A stretch of DNA of 64,000 bases from Candidatus Binatia bacterium (GTDB taxonomy: Bacteria > Desulfobacterota > Binatia > Bin18), in assembly GCA_951812575.1 (NCBI GenBank), contig OX638322.1, positions 2,975,925 through 3,039,924 on the forward strand, read 5' to 3'. Below the pieces are notes generated by a model. It saw only the letters and a list, made by a program, of their open reading frames with translations, had not been told where the DNA came from and did no database searches. This document shows positions 1 to 9,293 of the stretch, one piece after another. Made by a program: the position numbers and the translations under genes. Each line of letters begins with the position of its first letter. Position 1 is the first letter of the stretch.

Positions 1-972
1 GCAGCCCCGGTAGCAGGCGACCAAACCGATCAGAACGGCGAAGACCAGGCTTTTTATCATACCTGTGACCAGATCGCTCATCAGCAGGGCCTGGCCGGTT
101 TGCTGGAGATAGTTCCGACTGCCAAGTCCAAGGACCAGAACGCCGATCCAATACCCCCCGAAAATGCCGGTCACATTTGAGAGCATGGTCAGACTTGGCA
201 CGGCGCACAGCAGGGCCAGCATACGCGGCAGCAGCAAAAAACGACCCGGACTGAGGGCCATGGTGCGCATGGCGTCGATCTCTTCGGATACCACCATGGT
301 GCCAAGCTCTGCGGTAATGGCCGACCCACTCCGCCCGGCGACAATAATAGCGGTAATCAAGGGAGCCATCTCGCGCGTCATGGAAACGGCGACGAGATTC
401 GCGATATAGATAGCGGCACCGAACTGGCGGAGCTGGCTGGCGGCGTTCAGGGCCAGGACCGCGCCGATCAGAAAGGACAGAAAGGTGACAATCGGGATGC
501 CGTCCACACCAATTTTTACGATTTGCTCGCGGGTTCGGTCCCATTTGATGCCTTTCCCGCGCCAGGGGGCAAGACACAACCAATAGGCGAGCTCGCCGAT
601 CATTTCGATAATCCGCCGGCCCGTTGCCACGGCGGTCAGAGTATGGTCGCCAATCGACTCCAGCAGCGACAGTCTGCCGCGCGCAGGTTCGGGTGGATCG
701 AGCAGGCCGAGATCAAGCCCGATAAACGCTTGATGGGCCTGCTGACGGACGCCGGTAAACTGGACCGTCACCCCCCGACTCTTCCCGTGCTGCACGAGCC
801 GCAGCAGGGTTGCCGCTTCCAAACCGTTGAGACGCGGAACCTGTCTCAGGTCGAGGGAATGCCGAGTGCCGGGCCGGAGCTGCTCAATGTGCTCTGTGTG
901 TTCGTGAACCAGGGAAAGAATCTGCTCGGAGACCCGGAGCGCATGTACGACGGCTGCTCGGTCCTGTTCCAC
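1..972 (-). CDS. MlaE-family ABC transporter permease with N-terminal STAS-like domain (partial)
   Basis: Open frame on the minus strand from a GTG at 972-970 to the window edge, 324 codons without a stop; the C-terminus lies outside. A purine-rich ribosome binding site (GGAAGGAGAG) lies about 10 bases upstream. Residues 1-100 resemble a STAS-like domain (ends near the LDLRQVPRLNGLEAATLL stretch). The rest is the multi-spanning MlaE permease core, with the typical segments TREMAPLITAIIVAGRSGSA and AELGTMVVSEEIDAM. Members of this family move phospholipids or other hydrophobic substrates across the envelope together with an MlaF ATPase and an MlaD substrate-binding protein, which would be expected just outside the window. 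The STAS-MlaE fusion is a known arrangement. The substrate cannot be told from sequence. Confidence 0.88.
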   Translation of the reverse strand, partial: MEQDRAAVVHALRVSEQILSLVHEHTEHIEQLRPGTRHSLDLRQVPRLNGLEAATLLRLVQHGKSRGVTVQFTGVRQQAHQAFIGLDLGLLDPPEPARGRLSLLESIGDHTLTAVATGRRIIEMIGELAYWLCLAPWRGKGIKWDRTREQIVKIGVDGIPIVTFLSFLIGAVLALNAASQLRQFGAAIYIANLVAVSMTREMAPLITAIIVAGRSGSAITAELGTMVVSEEIDAMRTMALSPGRFLLLPRMLALLCAVPSLTMLSNVTGIFGGYWIGVLVLGLGSRNYLQQTGQALLMSDLVTGMIKSLVFAVLIGLVACYRGC

Positions 973-1115
973 AATCCGCGCTCTCCTTCCCGCTGTGTCC
1001 GTCCCGCCTCACTGCCTCACAGACCCTTCCTCCTTCATAGAACTTGCCACGAGGCCTGTAAAGCGAAGAACGGCCTGTGTCTCAGTTTCCCGTCGTTCTT
1101 CTGTCTGCGAAGCAT

Positions 1116-1152
1116 CCCCCTCACCCTAGCCCTCTCCCGCCAGGGGAGAGGG
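1116..1152. repeat. Dispersed REP-like palindrome (CCCTCTCCC...GGGAGAGGG), copy 1
   Basis: Imperfect palindrome CCCTCTCCC-gcca-GGGGAGAGGG preceded by CCCCCTCACCCTAG. The same unit recurs at 3682, 9294, 59508 and, inside hsdM, at 50067 and 50108. It is intergenic here and could act as a transcription attenuator or simply be a passive repetitive element. Confidence 0.75.
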
Positions 1153-1162
1153 AATGTACAGC

Positions 1163-1190
1163 GTAGGGGCAACCCCCTGTGGTTGCCCGC
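1163..1190. repeat. Hairpin GGGCAACC-N6-GGTTGCCC
   Basis: Perfect 8-bp inverted repeat with a 6-base loop. No U-run follows immediately, so it is more likely another small dispersed repeat than a terminator. Confidence 0.5.
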
Positions 1191-1293
1191 CCTTCGCCTT
1201 TGCCTTTTTTGTGTTTTCATAGCATAACAGAGCCTGCTTCTTGGCTGGATTCCCGCTTACCGAGCGGGAGAATACACAGGTTGGAGAGGATGC

Positions 1294-3123
1294 ATGCTTT
1301 GGTGTGATAAAATCGCCGCCCAGGTTGAGGGAGAACAACTCATTAACGACTCGAAGACCCCCTCGGGCCGCGCCCACGTTGGCGCTCTGCGGGGCGTACT
1401 CATTCACGATGTCGTTTTCCGGGCGATTCAGGCCCGTGGCCTGCCGGTCCGCTATACCTTTGGGGTTGATGACTACGACCCTCTGGACGAGTTGCCGGCA
1501 GGCGAAGAAGAGTTTTTCCGGCCCTATCTCGGCGTGCCGCTGTGTCAGGTGCCGCCACCGCCGGGCTCTGCCTTTTCCGATATCTCCGAACATTATATTC
1601 AAGATTTTTTCAGCGTGTTCCGCGACCTGAACGTTGAGGCCGAGACCTACCGGCTGCGCGATATCTATCGCTCGGGTCAATTCAATGAGGCCACTGACGA
1701 TATTCTGCGCAACGCTGCGACCGTCCGGCGCGTCTACAAAGAGGTCAGTAAGGCCGAGCGGCCGGATAACTGGTACCCCTTCCAGGCCGTGTGCGAACAG
1801 TGCGGACGCATTGGCACGACCGAGGTCACCGACTACGACGGCAAAGAAGTCACCTACACCTGCCGGCCCGACCTCGTCACCTGGGCATCCGGGTGTGGCT
1901 ATCAAGGAAAAGTTTCGCCGTTTGACGGCAAGGGCAAACTCCCCTGGAAGCTCGAATGGACCGCCAAGTGGAAAACGTTCCACATTACGATTGAGGGCGC
2001 GGGCAAAGATCACACCACAAAGGGCGGCTCTCGGGACGTGGCCGCGGCCTGTTTGCGCCGGATTTTTAATCAGGCCCCGCCGCTCAACATCCCGTACGAG
2101 TTTTTTCTGGTCGGCGGCGCCAAGATGAGTTCGTCCAAGGGACTGGGGGTTTCGGCGCGGGAGATGGCGGATTTCCTGCCGCCCGAAATCCTGCGCTTCG
2201 TCATGATCCGCACCCAGCCCAAACAGCCGGTGAATTTCTCTCCGGACGAAAAATCCGTTATCAAAATCTTCAATGACTTTGACCGATTCCATACCCGCAC
2301 ATATCGCGATCCTCAGGTATCGAAGGACGATAAGCGGGTGTATCAACTGGCGCAGACGACCCTGGCGGATGATTTCTACGCCGCGGACTTTCAACTGGTG
2401 GCGACGATTACGCAACTCCCGCATCTTGACCTCAGCGGAGAGATCGAAAAGCGCAAGGGCGCGGCCCTGACGGCTATTGAGCGGCAGCAGCTCGAACGCC
2501 GGGCTCAGGCGGCCCGCTACTGGCTGGAGCATTACGCCAGCCCCGAGGAACGGATCGTCTTGCAGGACAGGCTACCGGAGCGCGCCGCCGAGCTGACCGC
2601 CAGCCAGCGCGCCTTTCTGCGCCAGCTCGCCGCCCACCTGCCCGATATTCCGCAGGAGGATAATGCCTTGCAGGCTGCGTTATTCGACACTGCGCGTCTC
2701 GTTCCGATCGCGCCGGCCCAGGCATTCAAGGCCCTCTACCGGGTCCTGCTTGATCGTGACTCCGGCCCCAAGGCCGGTAATCTGCTGGCCTTCCTGGACC
2801 GCGACTTCCTGCTGCGCCGCTTCCGGGAACCGCCTTACGATCAAGCTGCGTTCTGGGACGAGACAAGTATCAGCCAGGAGGAGTTCGACGCTTGGTTGAC
2901 GGAGCACCGGAACCAGATCAAGCAGATGACCCCCGAAGCCAAACTCCTGCCCCCTGAGGAGGCAGGTGAGGGAGCCTCAGCCCGCCGGGGGGTCGTGGAA
3001 TGCGTGGTCGAACTAGAGGACAACCGCGCCCATATGCGGCGCGTGCAGTTGGGAGAGTTTACCGACCCGAAAGCTTTTGAGGTAACAGCGCTGGCATACG
3101 TCGAATCAGTGACGGGGGAATAG
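1294..3123 (+). CDS. lysS: Lysyl-tRNA synthetase, class I
   Basis: 609 aa enzyme charging tRNA-Lys with lysine in the cytoplasm. It belongs to the class I Rossmann-fold LysRS family (also called LysK), not the commoner class II form. The first signature is a HIGH-like motif around residues 23-34 (SGRAHVGALRG). The second is the KMSSSKG loop near residue 277. Between them lies a four-Cys zinc-binding insertion (CEQC ... and a later CGY). The helical anticodon-binding domain fills the C-terminal third. The ATG at 1294 is preceded by GGAGAGG; an ATG four bases upstream runs straight into a stop. It stands alone, with a small unknown gene downstream on the same strand. Class I LysRS is sporadic in bacteria and usually explained by transfer from archaea. 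Confidence 0.95.
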   Translation: MLWCDKIAAQVEGEQLINDSKTPSGRAHVGALRGVLIHDVVFRAIQARGLPVRYTFGVDDYDPLDELPAGEEEFFRPYLGVPLCQVPPPPGSAFSDISEHYIQDFFSVFRDLNVEAETYRLRDIYRSGQFNEATDDILRNAATVRRVYKEVSKAERPDNWYPFQAVCEQCGRIGTTEVTDYDGKEVTYTCRPDLVTWASGCGYQGKVSPFDGKGKLPWKLEWTAKWKTFHITIEGAGKDHTTKGGSRDVAAACLRRIFNQAPPLNIPYEFFLVGGAKMSSSKGLGVSAREMADFLPPEILRFVMIRTQPKQPVNFSPDEKSVIKIFNDFDRFHTRTYRDPQVSKDDKRVYQLAQTTLADDFYAADFQLVATITQLPHLDLSGEIEKRKGAALTAIERQQLERRAQAARYWLEHYASPEERIVLQDRLPERAAELTASQRAFLRQLAAHLPDIPQEDNALQAALFDTARLVPIAPAQAFKALYRVLLDRDSGPKAGNLLAFLDRDFLLRRFREPPYDQAAFWDETSISQEEFDAWLTEHRNQIKQMTPEAKLLPPEEAGEGASARRGVVECVVELEDNRAHMRRVQLGEFTDPKAFEVTALAYVESVTGE

Positions 3124-3153
3124 CCACAGCCAATCCTAGAAAAGAAGGCACCG

Positions 3154-3405
3154 ATGCCTCAACATGTTCTCGTCGAGTTTGAAATGCCGGCTGACCTTGA
3201 TCGATTCAAACTGCCGCAGGGGGTGAACGAACGTTTGCATGGTCTCCTGGACCGACAGGATCGAGGAGAAGCCCTCACCTCTGCCGAGCGCACAGAGGCA
3301 GAAGGGCTTGTTGAACTCTCCGAGTTGTTATCGCTCTTACGCCTGCGTACCCAACGGATATGGCAGGATGCCTCGCCTGAAGAATGCGCTCTTCCAGGTA
3401 TGTAG
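3154..3405 (+). CDS. Small hypothetical protein (83 aa)
   Basis: Begins MPQHVLVEFEMPADLDRF and is acidic and mostly helical, with a Leu-rich stretch (VELSELLSLLRLRTQRIW) near the C-terminus. It starts 30 bases after lysS with an AGAAAAGAAGG purine-rich stretch before the ATG. The opening resembles small companion proteins of toxin-like genes, but I recognise no family and see no partner next to it. The coding call rests on clean start spacing and protein-like composition. Confidence 0.6.
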   Translation: MPQHVLVEFEMPADLDRFKLPQGVNERLHGLLDRQDRGEALTSAERTEAEGLVELSELLSLLRLRTQRIWQDASPEECALPGM

Positions 3406-3442
3406 GTCGGATTAGCGTAGTGTAATCCGACCGTCCTTAGAC

Positions 3443-3670
3443 TCAAACCCGCGCTGCGGTTAAAGCTCTCTTCGCTGCCTCAGGCAGGTCAACCGGGACG
3501 AACATGGAGGCCGGATAGAGATATCCGTCTGGCTCTGAATCGTCTTCGTCAAGGACGCGGAGTAAGCCGTGCGTCTGGGCTTCAGCGTCTGATAGGGTAC
3601 GGTAGACTTTTCCCACGATCAGACTGGCCGGATTACTCTCGCTGTCGATACAGATAACAAACTCACTCAT
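3443..3670 (-). CDS. Small hypothetical protein (75 aa)
   Basis: Starts MSEFVICIDSESNPASLIVGKVY and continues with YRTLSDAEAQTHGLLRVLDED, then a C-terminal YPASMFVPVDLPEAAKRAL. This looks like the small SH3-like 'KVY...D' proteins of unknown role that carry a VGKVYR...V.DEDGE core. It converges on the 83-aa gene upstream. No membrane segment or signal peptide. Function unknown. Confidence 0.65.
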   Translation of the reverse strand: MSEFVICIDSESNPASLIVGKVYRTLSDAEAQTHGLLRVLDEDDSEPDGYLYPASMFVPVDLPEAAKRALTAARV

Positions 3671-3681
3671 CTGATATTGTC

Positions 3682-3720
3682 CCCCTCACCCCAGCCCTCT
3701 CCCTCCAGGGGAGAGGGAGT
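3682..3720. repeat. REP-like palindrome, copy 2
   Basis: CCCCCTCACCCCAGCCC followed by TCTCCCTCCAGGGGAGAGGG, nearly identical to the copies at 1116 and 59508. It lies between the 75-aa gene and the 3' end of the aminopeptidase gene. Confidence 0.8.
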
Positions 3721-3734
3721 AGAAAGCTCCCCCT

Positions 3735-6305
3735 CTACCCCGCCCGCTCAAAATACTCCCGCAGGTTCTCGGCCTCGCGTTGCTGGCAGGCAACCGCGAC
3801 GTGCAGCTTTTCCAGGTGTTGATCCATCATCTTGCCGGCGTTCGGGACGGGGTGGTCGGTGAAGAAGGCGTTGACCTGGGCCTCAAGCTCCGGTGTGACG
3901 AGCGCGGTAATCCCTTCGCACATGCGGACGATGGACACGTCCGGGAACTTCTCCAGCATGTCGCCCCAGCGTTCCTGGAGAAAACGCCAGGCCAGCTCAC
4001 GGCCCTCGGTGTTCATCAACAGCGAGCGCATGAGGTAGGGCGCGTTCTGGGTGCGGACCTCGCCGTTGAGCGTCATGTCCAGGGTCCGGGTGAAGAGGTC
4101 TGGGTGACGGAAGCTGGCCAGCGCGAACTGATAGCGCTGCTCTTCTTGCGGTGTTGCGGCGTTGTGCGAAATCTGACGAAATTCGTCATATACCGCAACG
4201 TCGCCCGTATGGGCAAGAATCGATACCAGCGCGGGAACCAGATTGCGGTCCACGGCGTTCCGGTCGGCCTGATACTGTGTATAGAGCGCACGCGCCTGCG
4301 CCTGGGTGGCCGCATCGTCTCCAAGGGTGCCCAGCGCGCTCAGCAGCTCTCCTCTGAGCTGGCCGATAAGGGCATCCTCATCCGCGTGTGGAGACCAACC
4401 CAACTGCTGGCTGAGTGGGGTGAGCAGTTCGCGGATATGACGTTGCAAGGCCGGACGCTGTCCTGGGTCGAGTAGACGGTAGAGATAATGACACGAGCCG
4501 AGAATAGCGGCCCACACATTGTGGTCTGACTCTTCCCGGAAGACGGGCAGGAGGTCGAGATAGGCGGACAGCGGCGTCAGACCGGCCTGCGCGGTCGCCC
4601 AGGTATCGTTGATCAGATTGAAGCGCTCGATCGGAGAGAGCTGGGCATGGATATCTGCGGTAAGCTGGCCGAGCAGGTCTGGGGCGTATCGGACCCGATA
4701 AAAACCGTACCCGCCCGCGTTGACGACGACCCAGTCCGGTCGCTTCGAGAGGGGCAGGCGCAGTGCGTCAGTAGTCAGCAGGGCGGTCTGGGTCCCGGTT
4801 TCAGCCGCTCTTTTGGTTTTGATAAAAATCGGGGCCTGCCAGCGTTTGTCTTCAGCCTGCTGGGTGCCGTTTTGCATATAATGAAACGGCTGTTGAGAAA
4901 TCATCAGTTCAGAGCCGTCCATCGCAACGGAAATCAGGGGATAACCCGCCTGGAAGACCCAGCTATCCATCATGGACCGGACCGGCTGTTGGGTTGCTTC
5001 CTCCAGGGCATCCCACAGGTCTGTCGTCTCGGCGTTGTCATAGGCGTGCTTTCTCAAATAGTTGCGAACGCCATTTTGAAAGGCTTGAGGGCCGATATAT
5101 TGTTCCAGCATGCGGAGGACGGACGCACCTTTCTCATAGGTAAGAATGTCAAACATTCCCTCTGCCTCATCCGGGTGTTCGACCGGAAATTCGATGGGGC
5201 GGGAGCTGCGCAGCCCGTCAATCTGCAGCGCAGCGGCGCGCGAGACGGCAAAGCTAGTCCAGCGCTGCCATTCGGGCTTCCAGGCATCGACCGCCATCAG
5301 CTCCATAAAGGTAGCGAACGCTTCGTTGAGCCATATCCCATTCCACCACTTCATGGTGGCGAGATCGCCGAACCACATGTGGGCATTTTCGTGTGAAACC
5401 ACGTCGGCAACGCGTTCCAGCTCACTCCGGGCTGCGGTATTTTCATCAATCAGCAGGGCGGTTTCCCGAAAGGTAATGGCTCCAAGGTTCTCCATCGCTC
5501 CGAAAGCGAAGTCTGGAATGGCAATCAGGTCGAGCTTGTCGCCGGGATAGGGCCGTCCGTAGTAGTCGTTGAAGAATTGCAGTGACGCGGCGCCGATGGC
5601 CCGCCCGAACGCAGCGAGATGTTGCTTGCCCGGTACGGCCCACACGCGCAGCGGTGTGCCGTCAATATGCACGGCTTCGCTGGCCTCAAATTCACCCACG
5701 ATGAAGGCCACCAAATAGGTTGACATCTTTATCGTGTCGGCAAACACGACGGCTTTCTTGCCCGTCCCAGGGATCGGCTCTTCACTCACCACGGCCGTAT
5801 TAGAGATGGCCGTCAGGCCCTCATCAATCACCAACGTCGCCTGAAAGACGGCTTTGGCTGCTGGCTCGTCCCAACACGGAAAGGCCCGCCGGGCGTCGGT
5901 TGGCTCAAACTGGGTGGTGGCCAGGGTCTTGTCGTTGCCGTCCGCATCCTTATAACTGCTTCGGTAAAACCCCTTCAACTTGTCGTTGAGGATGCCTTCA
6001 AAAGCGAGCCGTAAGGTATAGCGGCCGGGGCTGACGACCTGCGGGAACTCGAGAACCGCTCGCTCGTTCGGTTCGTCGAGGGTTGCCTTGCCCGTTTGGG
6101 TTACGCCTGTTTCATCCGTCAATGCAACCTGCTGAATCGTCAGCTCGCAGGCGTTCAGGACGAGGGTGGGGGTGGCCTCATGGACGGTGATGGTGATCGT
6201 TTCCTCACCCGTAAAAGTGAAATGAGTGAGATCGGGAGTCAGGCGAATCACGTACCGCTCAGGAGTCGCGGTTTCCGGTAGCCGATAGGACACTGTGTCT
6301 GGCAT
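3735..6305 (-). CDS. M1 family zinc aminopeptidase
   Basis: 856 aa metallopeptidase that removes N-terminal residues from peptides. It shows the M1 exopeptidase motif GAMEN (residues 269-273), the zinc site HENAH (305-309) and the third ligand Glu in WLNEAF (E328). The N-terminal beta saddle (about 1-200), the catalytic thermolysin-like domain and the ERAP1-like helical C-terminal domain (roughly 530-850) are all present, so the protein is full length and of the Ape2/tricorn-interacting-factor type. No signal peptide, so probably cytoplasmic. It likely works downstream of ATP-dependent proteases such as ClpAP, whose genes are the divergent neighbours; that link is inference. Confidence 0.93.
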   Translation of the reverse strand: MPDTVSYRLPETATPERYVIRLTPDLTHFTFTGEETITITVHEATPTLVLNACELTIQQVALTDETGVTQTGKATLDEPNERAVLEFPQVVSPGRYTLRLAFEGILNDKLKGFYRSSYKDADGNDKTLATTQFEPTDARRAFPCWDEPAAKAVFQATLVIDEGLTAISNTAVVSEEPIPGTGKKAVVFADTIKMSTYLVAFIVGEFEASEAVHIDGTPLRVWAVPGKQHLAAFGRAIGAASLQFFNDYYGRPYPGDKLDLIAIPDFAFGAMENLGAITFRETALLIDENTAARSELERVADVVSHENAHMWFGDLATMKWWNGIWLNEAFATFMELMAVDAWKPEWQRWTSFAVSRAAALQIDGLRSSRPIEFPVEHPDEAEGMFDILTYEKGASVLRMLEQYIGPQAFQNGVRNYLRKHAYDNAETTDLWDALEEATQQPVRSMMDSWVFQAGYPLISVAMDGSELMISQQPFHYMQNGTQQAEDKRWQAPIFIKTKRAAETGTQTALLTTDALRLPLSKRPDWVVVNAGGYGFYRVRYAPDLLGQLTADIHAQLSPIERFNLINDTWATAQAGLTPLSAYLDLLPVFREESDHNVWAAILGSCHYLYRLLDPGQRPALQRHIRELLTPLSQQLGWSPHADEDALIGQLRGELLSALGTLGDDAATQAQARALYTQYQADRNAVDRNLVPALVSILAHTGDVAVYDEFRQISHNAATPQEEQRYQFALASFRHPDLFTRTLDMTLNGEVRTQNAPYLMRSLLMNTEGRELAWRFLQERWGDMLEKFPDVSIVRMCEGITALVTPELEAQVNAFFTDHPVPNAGKMMDQHLEKLHVAVACQQREAENLREYFERAG

Positions 6306-6330
6306 ACTGCCTCCGTAGAGAGATAATCAC

Positions 6331-6358
6331 CGGTTTCTCAGATCGTGTGTGAGAACCG
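6331..6358. promoter_or_regulatory. Inverted repeat in the aminopeptidase/clpS divergent region
   Basis: CGGTTTCTCA and TGAGAACCG form a stem of nine pairs with one bulged T and a 9-base loop, 26 bases upstream of the aminopeptidase start. The position suits an operator or a 5'-UTR structure. No regulator is identified. Confidence 0.35.
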
Positions 6359-6518
6359 TGCGAATAGGGATACCAGACGGACTTTGTCCTTGGCAATTGG
6401 TACCGACAGTTCAGGGTGAGGTCTTGGTGAGGGTGAGGGGTTTGGTGGCTGCATGCTTGTCTCGACCCTCTGATCGCGGTATGGAAGCAGAGGAGTAGAT
6501 GCAGAGTGTGAGGGCGTT

Positions 6519-6842
6519 ATGAGAGATCAGAATGATCGCGACACGGATCTCGACCACGGCGTAGTTACCGAAACCGAAAAAAAGCTCAAGAAGCCACCGC
6601 TCTACAAGGTTCTGTTGCACAACGATGACTACACCACCATGGAGTTTGTGGTTTACATCCTCCAGAATGTCTTTCGTCACGACGCAACCAAGGCCACCCA
6701 GATTATGCTGCACGTCCATCGGCAGGGGACTGGCGTGGCCGGCGTGTATACCTATGAGGTGGCCGAGGCGAAAGTCTCCCGCGTTGACAGTTTAGCCAAG
6801 AAACATGAATTTCCCTTAAAGTGCAGTATGGAAGAAGCCTAG
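6519..6842 (+). CDS. clpS: ATP-dependent Clp protease adaptor ClpS
   Basis: 107 aa adaptor that binds N-degron substrates and the ClpA N-domain. The conserved core is clear: PPLYKVLLHNDDYTTMEFV (about residues 26-44), with the Asp-Asp pair that binds the substrate alpha-amino group, followed by QIMLHVHRQGTGVAGVY. The C-terminal EVAEAKV...A...EFPLKCSMEEA is standard. It lies 22 bases before clpA in the same orientation, the usual clpS-clpA operon. The charged, variable N-terminal tail (residues 1-25) is expected. Confidence 0.96.
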   Translation: MRDQNDRDTDLDHGVVTETEKKLKKPPLYKVLLHNDDYTTMEFVVYILQNVFRHDATKATQIMLHVHRQGTGVAGVYTYEVAEAKVSRVDSLAKKHEFPLKCSMEEA

Positions 6843-6864
6843 CGAGCGGTCGGGAGTCCTTACC

Positions 6865-9174
6865 ATGCGAATTAGTCGGGAACTGGAAGTCACGATTGGT
6901 CTGGCGATTAACGAGGCACGGCGTCGGCGGCACGAGTTTCTCTGTCTGGAACATGTGCTGCACGCCTTGCTGTTCGATGAGACCGTGGCCGAGATTGTGC
7001 GGCAGTGCGGCGGAGACGTCAAAGAACTCCAAGCCGACCTTGAGGAGTTTCTCAAAGAGAATCTGGAGTCGCTGCCGGAGGATGCCGGTGAGGTTGACCC
7101 CCAGCAGACTCTGGCCTTTCACCGGGTATTGCAGCGGGCCGCGGCCCATGTGCAATCCGCGGGCAAAGAAGTCATTGAGACGCGCAATTTCTTTGTCGCC
7201 CTGTTTCGCGAGGACAACAGTCACGCGGTCTATCTCTTGGAGAAGCACGGCGTGACCCGGCTGGACGTGCTGAATTACATCTCGCACGGCATCTCCAAAA
7301 CGCCGTCCGACGAAGAAGCCGGGCCCGGCTCCGCGCAGGACAGTCCGGACGAAGACGGCGAGCCCCGTCCGGTCAAAGACCCGCTTGAGGCGTTTACCAC
7401 CAATCTGGTCCAAAAGGCCAAAGACGGGGATATCGATCCGCTGATCGGGCGCGAGGTCGAGATCGAGCGGACCATTCATGTGTTGTGTCGGCGGCGCAAG
7501 AACAACCCGATCTATGTCGGCGATTCGGGGGTGGGCAAGACCGCGATTGCAGACGGCCTGGCGCTCAAGCTTGCCGCGGGCGAGGTGCCCGAGGTCTTAA
7601 AAGAGGTCCGCATCTACTCGCTCGATATGGGCTCCGTCCTGGCCGGCACAAAATTCCGAGGCCAGTTTGAGGAACGGCTCAAAGCCGTATTGAAAGCGCT
7701 GGATAAACAGCCGGGGGCGATCCTGTTTATCGATGAAATTCACACCATAGTCGGGGCCGGAGCCACCAGCGGTGGGTCCATGGACGCCTCGAATATCCTC
7801 AAACCGGCGTTGGCCTCAGGCAAGCTGCGCTGTATCGGCGCTACCACCTATCACGAGTACCGGAGTTATTTTGAACGGGACCGAGCCCTGGCGCGGCGGT
7901 TTCAAAAAATTGAAGTCCACGAGCCGAGCATCGAAGACGCCGTGGAAATTCTGAACGGCCTCAAACCGCACTACGAAGAACATCACGGGGTGGAATATAC
8001 ACGTGACGCCCTCAAGGCTGCGGCCGAACTGTCGGCAAAATATATCAATGATCGGTTTCTGCCGGACAAAGCGATTGACGTGATCGACGAGGTGGGGGCG
8101 TCCTTTCAGATCCGCCCCGCTCCGGAGGAAGACGGCAAGAAGATCATTCATGACACCGACATCGAGTCCATTGTAGCCAAGATCGCCCGGATACCGCCGC
8201 GCAGCGTTTCCGCTTCGGACAAAGAGCGCTTACAAAGCCTGGATGCCGACCTCAAGGGCGTCGTCTTTGGCCAGGATACGGCGATTGAAACCCTGGTGCG
8301 GGCCATTCGGCTGGCGCGGGCTGGCCTGGGCCAGCCCGAAAAACCCGTCGGCTCGTTTCTGTTCTCGGGGCCGACCGGAGTGGGCAAAACCGAGGTCGCC
8401 AAGCAACTGGCCGAAACCCTGGGCCTCCAATTTCTGCGCTTTGACATGAGCGAGTATATGGAGAAGCACACGGTCTCGCGTCTGATTGGTGCGCCGCCGG
8501 GATACGTCGGCTTCGATCAGGGCGGCTTGCTCACCGACGCAGTCACGCGCAATCCGCACGCGGTCCTCTTGCTGGACGAGATCGAAAAAGCCCATCCCGA
8601 CCTGTTCAATATTTTATTGCAGGTCATGGACCACGCCACCCTGACCGACAACAATGGCAAAAAGGCCGACTTCCGGCATGTGATTATTATCATGACCAGC
8701 AATGCCGGCGCCCGTGAAATAGCGGCGCATGCCATTGGCTTTGGCAATATCTCAAACGAGGGCAAGGATCAGCAGGCGATTGAGAAGCTCTTCAGCCCGG
8801 AATTTCGGAACCGCCTGGACGCCATCGTGCACTTTCGCTCTCTGCCCATGCAGGCCATTGAGCGGGTGGTTGAAAAGTTCGTCAAGGAACTGGTCGAGCA
8901 GCTTACCGAACGCAAAGTGTCCATTACGCTGACGCCGGCCGCGCGCCGCTATCTGGCGGAAAAGGGCTATGACAAAACCTTTGGCGCCCGCCCGATGGCG
9001 CGCCTGATCCAGACCGAGGTGAAGCAGGTGCTGGCGGATGAAATTCTGTTCGGCCAGCTCCAAGAAGGGGGCGAGGTCGAGATCGACTTTGACGAGGACA
9101 AGCTGACGTTTGCCTACGCCCCGGCAGACAGCGAAGCAGAAGAACCGGCTCCGCCAGTCGAGACGGTTGAGTAG
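6865..9174 (+). CDS. clpA: ATP-dependent Clp protease ATP-binding subunit ClpA
   Basis: 769 aa Hsp100 unfoldase that feeds proteins to ClpP. It has the N-terminal double Clp repeat (about 1-145), an acidic linker, AAA-1 with Walker A GDSGVGKT and Walker B LFIDEIHT, and AAA-2 with Walker A GPTGVGKT and Walker B LLLDEIEKAHPD. The long middle coiled coil of ClpB is absent, which fixes it as ClpA. The C-terminal tail is acidic (EEPAPPVETVE). It is coupled with clpS upstream. No clpP is in the window. Confidence 0.96.
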   Translation: MRISRELEVTIGLAINEARRRRHEFLCLEHVLHALLFDETVAEIVRQCGGDVKELQADLEEFLKENLESLPEDAGEVDPQQTLAFHRVLQRAAAHVQSAGKEVIETRNFFVALFREDNSHAVYLLEKHGVTRLDVLNYISHGISKTPSDEEAGPGSAQDSPDEDGEPRPVKDPLEAFTTNLVQKAKDGDIDPLIGREVEIERTIHVLCRRRKNNPIYVGDSGVGKTAIADGLALKLAAGEVPEVLKEVRIYSLDMGSVLAGTKFRGQFEERLKAVLKALDKQPGAILFIDEIHTIVGAGATSGGSMDASNILKPALASGKLRCIGATTYHEYRSYFERDRALARRFQKIEVHEPSIEDAVEILNGLKPHYEEHHGVEYTRDALKAAAELSAKYINDRFLPDKAIDVIDEVGASFQIRPAPEEDGKKIIHDTDIESIVAKIARIPPRSVSASDKERLQSLDADLKGVVFGQDTAIETLVRAIRLARAGLGQPEKPVGSFLFSGPTGVGKTEVAKQLAETLGLQFLRFDMSEYMEKHTVSRLIGAPPGYVGFDQGGLLTDAVTRNPHAVLLLDEIEKAHPDLFNILLQVMDHATLTDNNGKKADFRHVIIIMTSNAGAREIAAHAIGFGNISNEGKDQQAIEKLFSPEFRNRLDAIVHFRSLPMQAIERVVEKFVKELVEQLTERKVSITLTPAARRYLAEKGYDKTFGARPMARLIQTEVKQVLADEILFGQLQEGGEVEIDFDEDKLTFAYAPADSEAEEPAPPVETVE

Positions 9175-9293
9175 GTAGACCACGCGTATCGCCCTCGGCT
9201 CGATACTGGTTCAGTTTCAAATCGCTCTTGACCTCTGCCGGCGGAGTGCCCCCCTCCCTGGCCCTCCCCCTCACAGAGGGGAGGGGATGTTCG

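Larger units (their letters stand above)
973..1293. other. Divergent intergenic region with repeats, no gene
   Basis: This 321-bp gap separates the divergent permease and lysyl-tRNA synthetase genes. It holds a CCCTCTCCC/GGGGAGAGGG palindromic repeat (1116-1152) and a perfect 8-bp stem GGGCAACC/GGTTGCCC (1167-1188). Open frames across it have no family signature and cross the repeats, so I see no gene. Promoters for both flanking genes must lie here, but no clear -35/-10 pair stands out. Confidence 0.6.

Noticed and set aside
523..1227. Plus-strand frame of 234 codons over the permease gene
   Set aside because: Antisense to MlaE, and it runs across the REP palindrome and the divergent promoter gap.
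1126..2532. Long minus-strand frame of 468 codons opposite lysS
   Set aside because: Its protein shows no family motif and it is antisense to an unambiguous LysRS; the open frame follows from GC-biased third positions.
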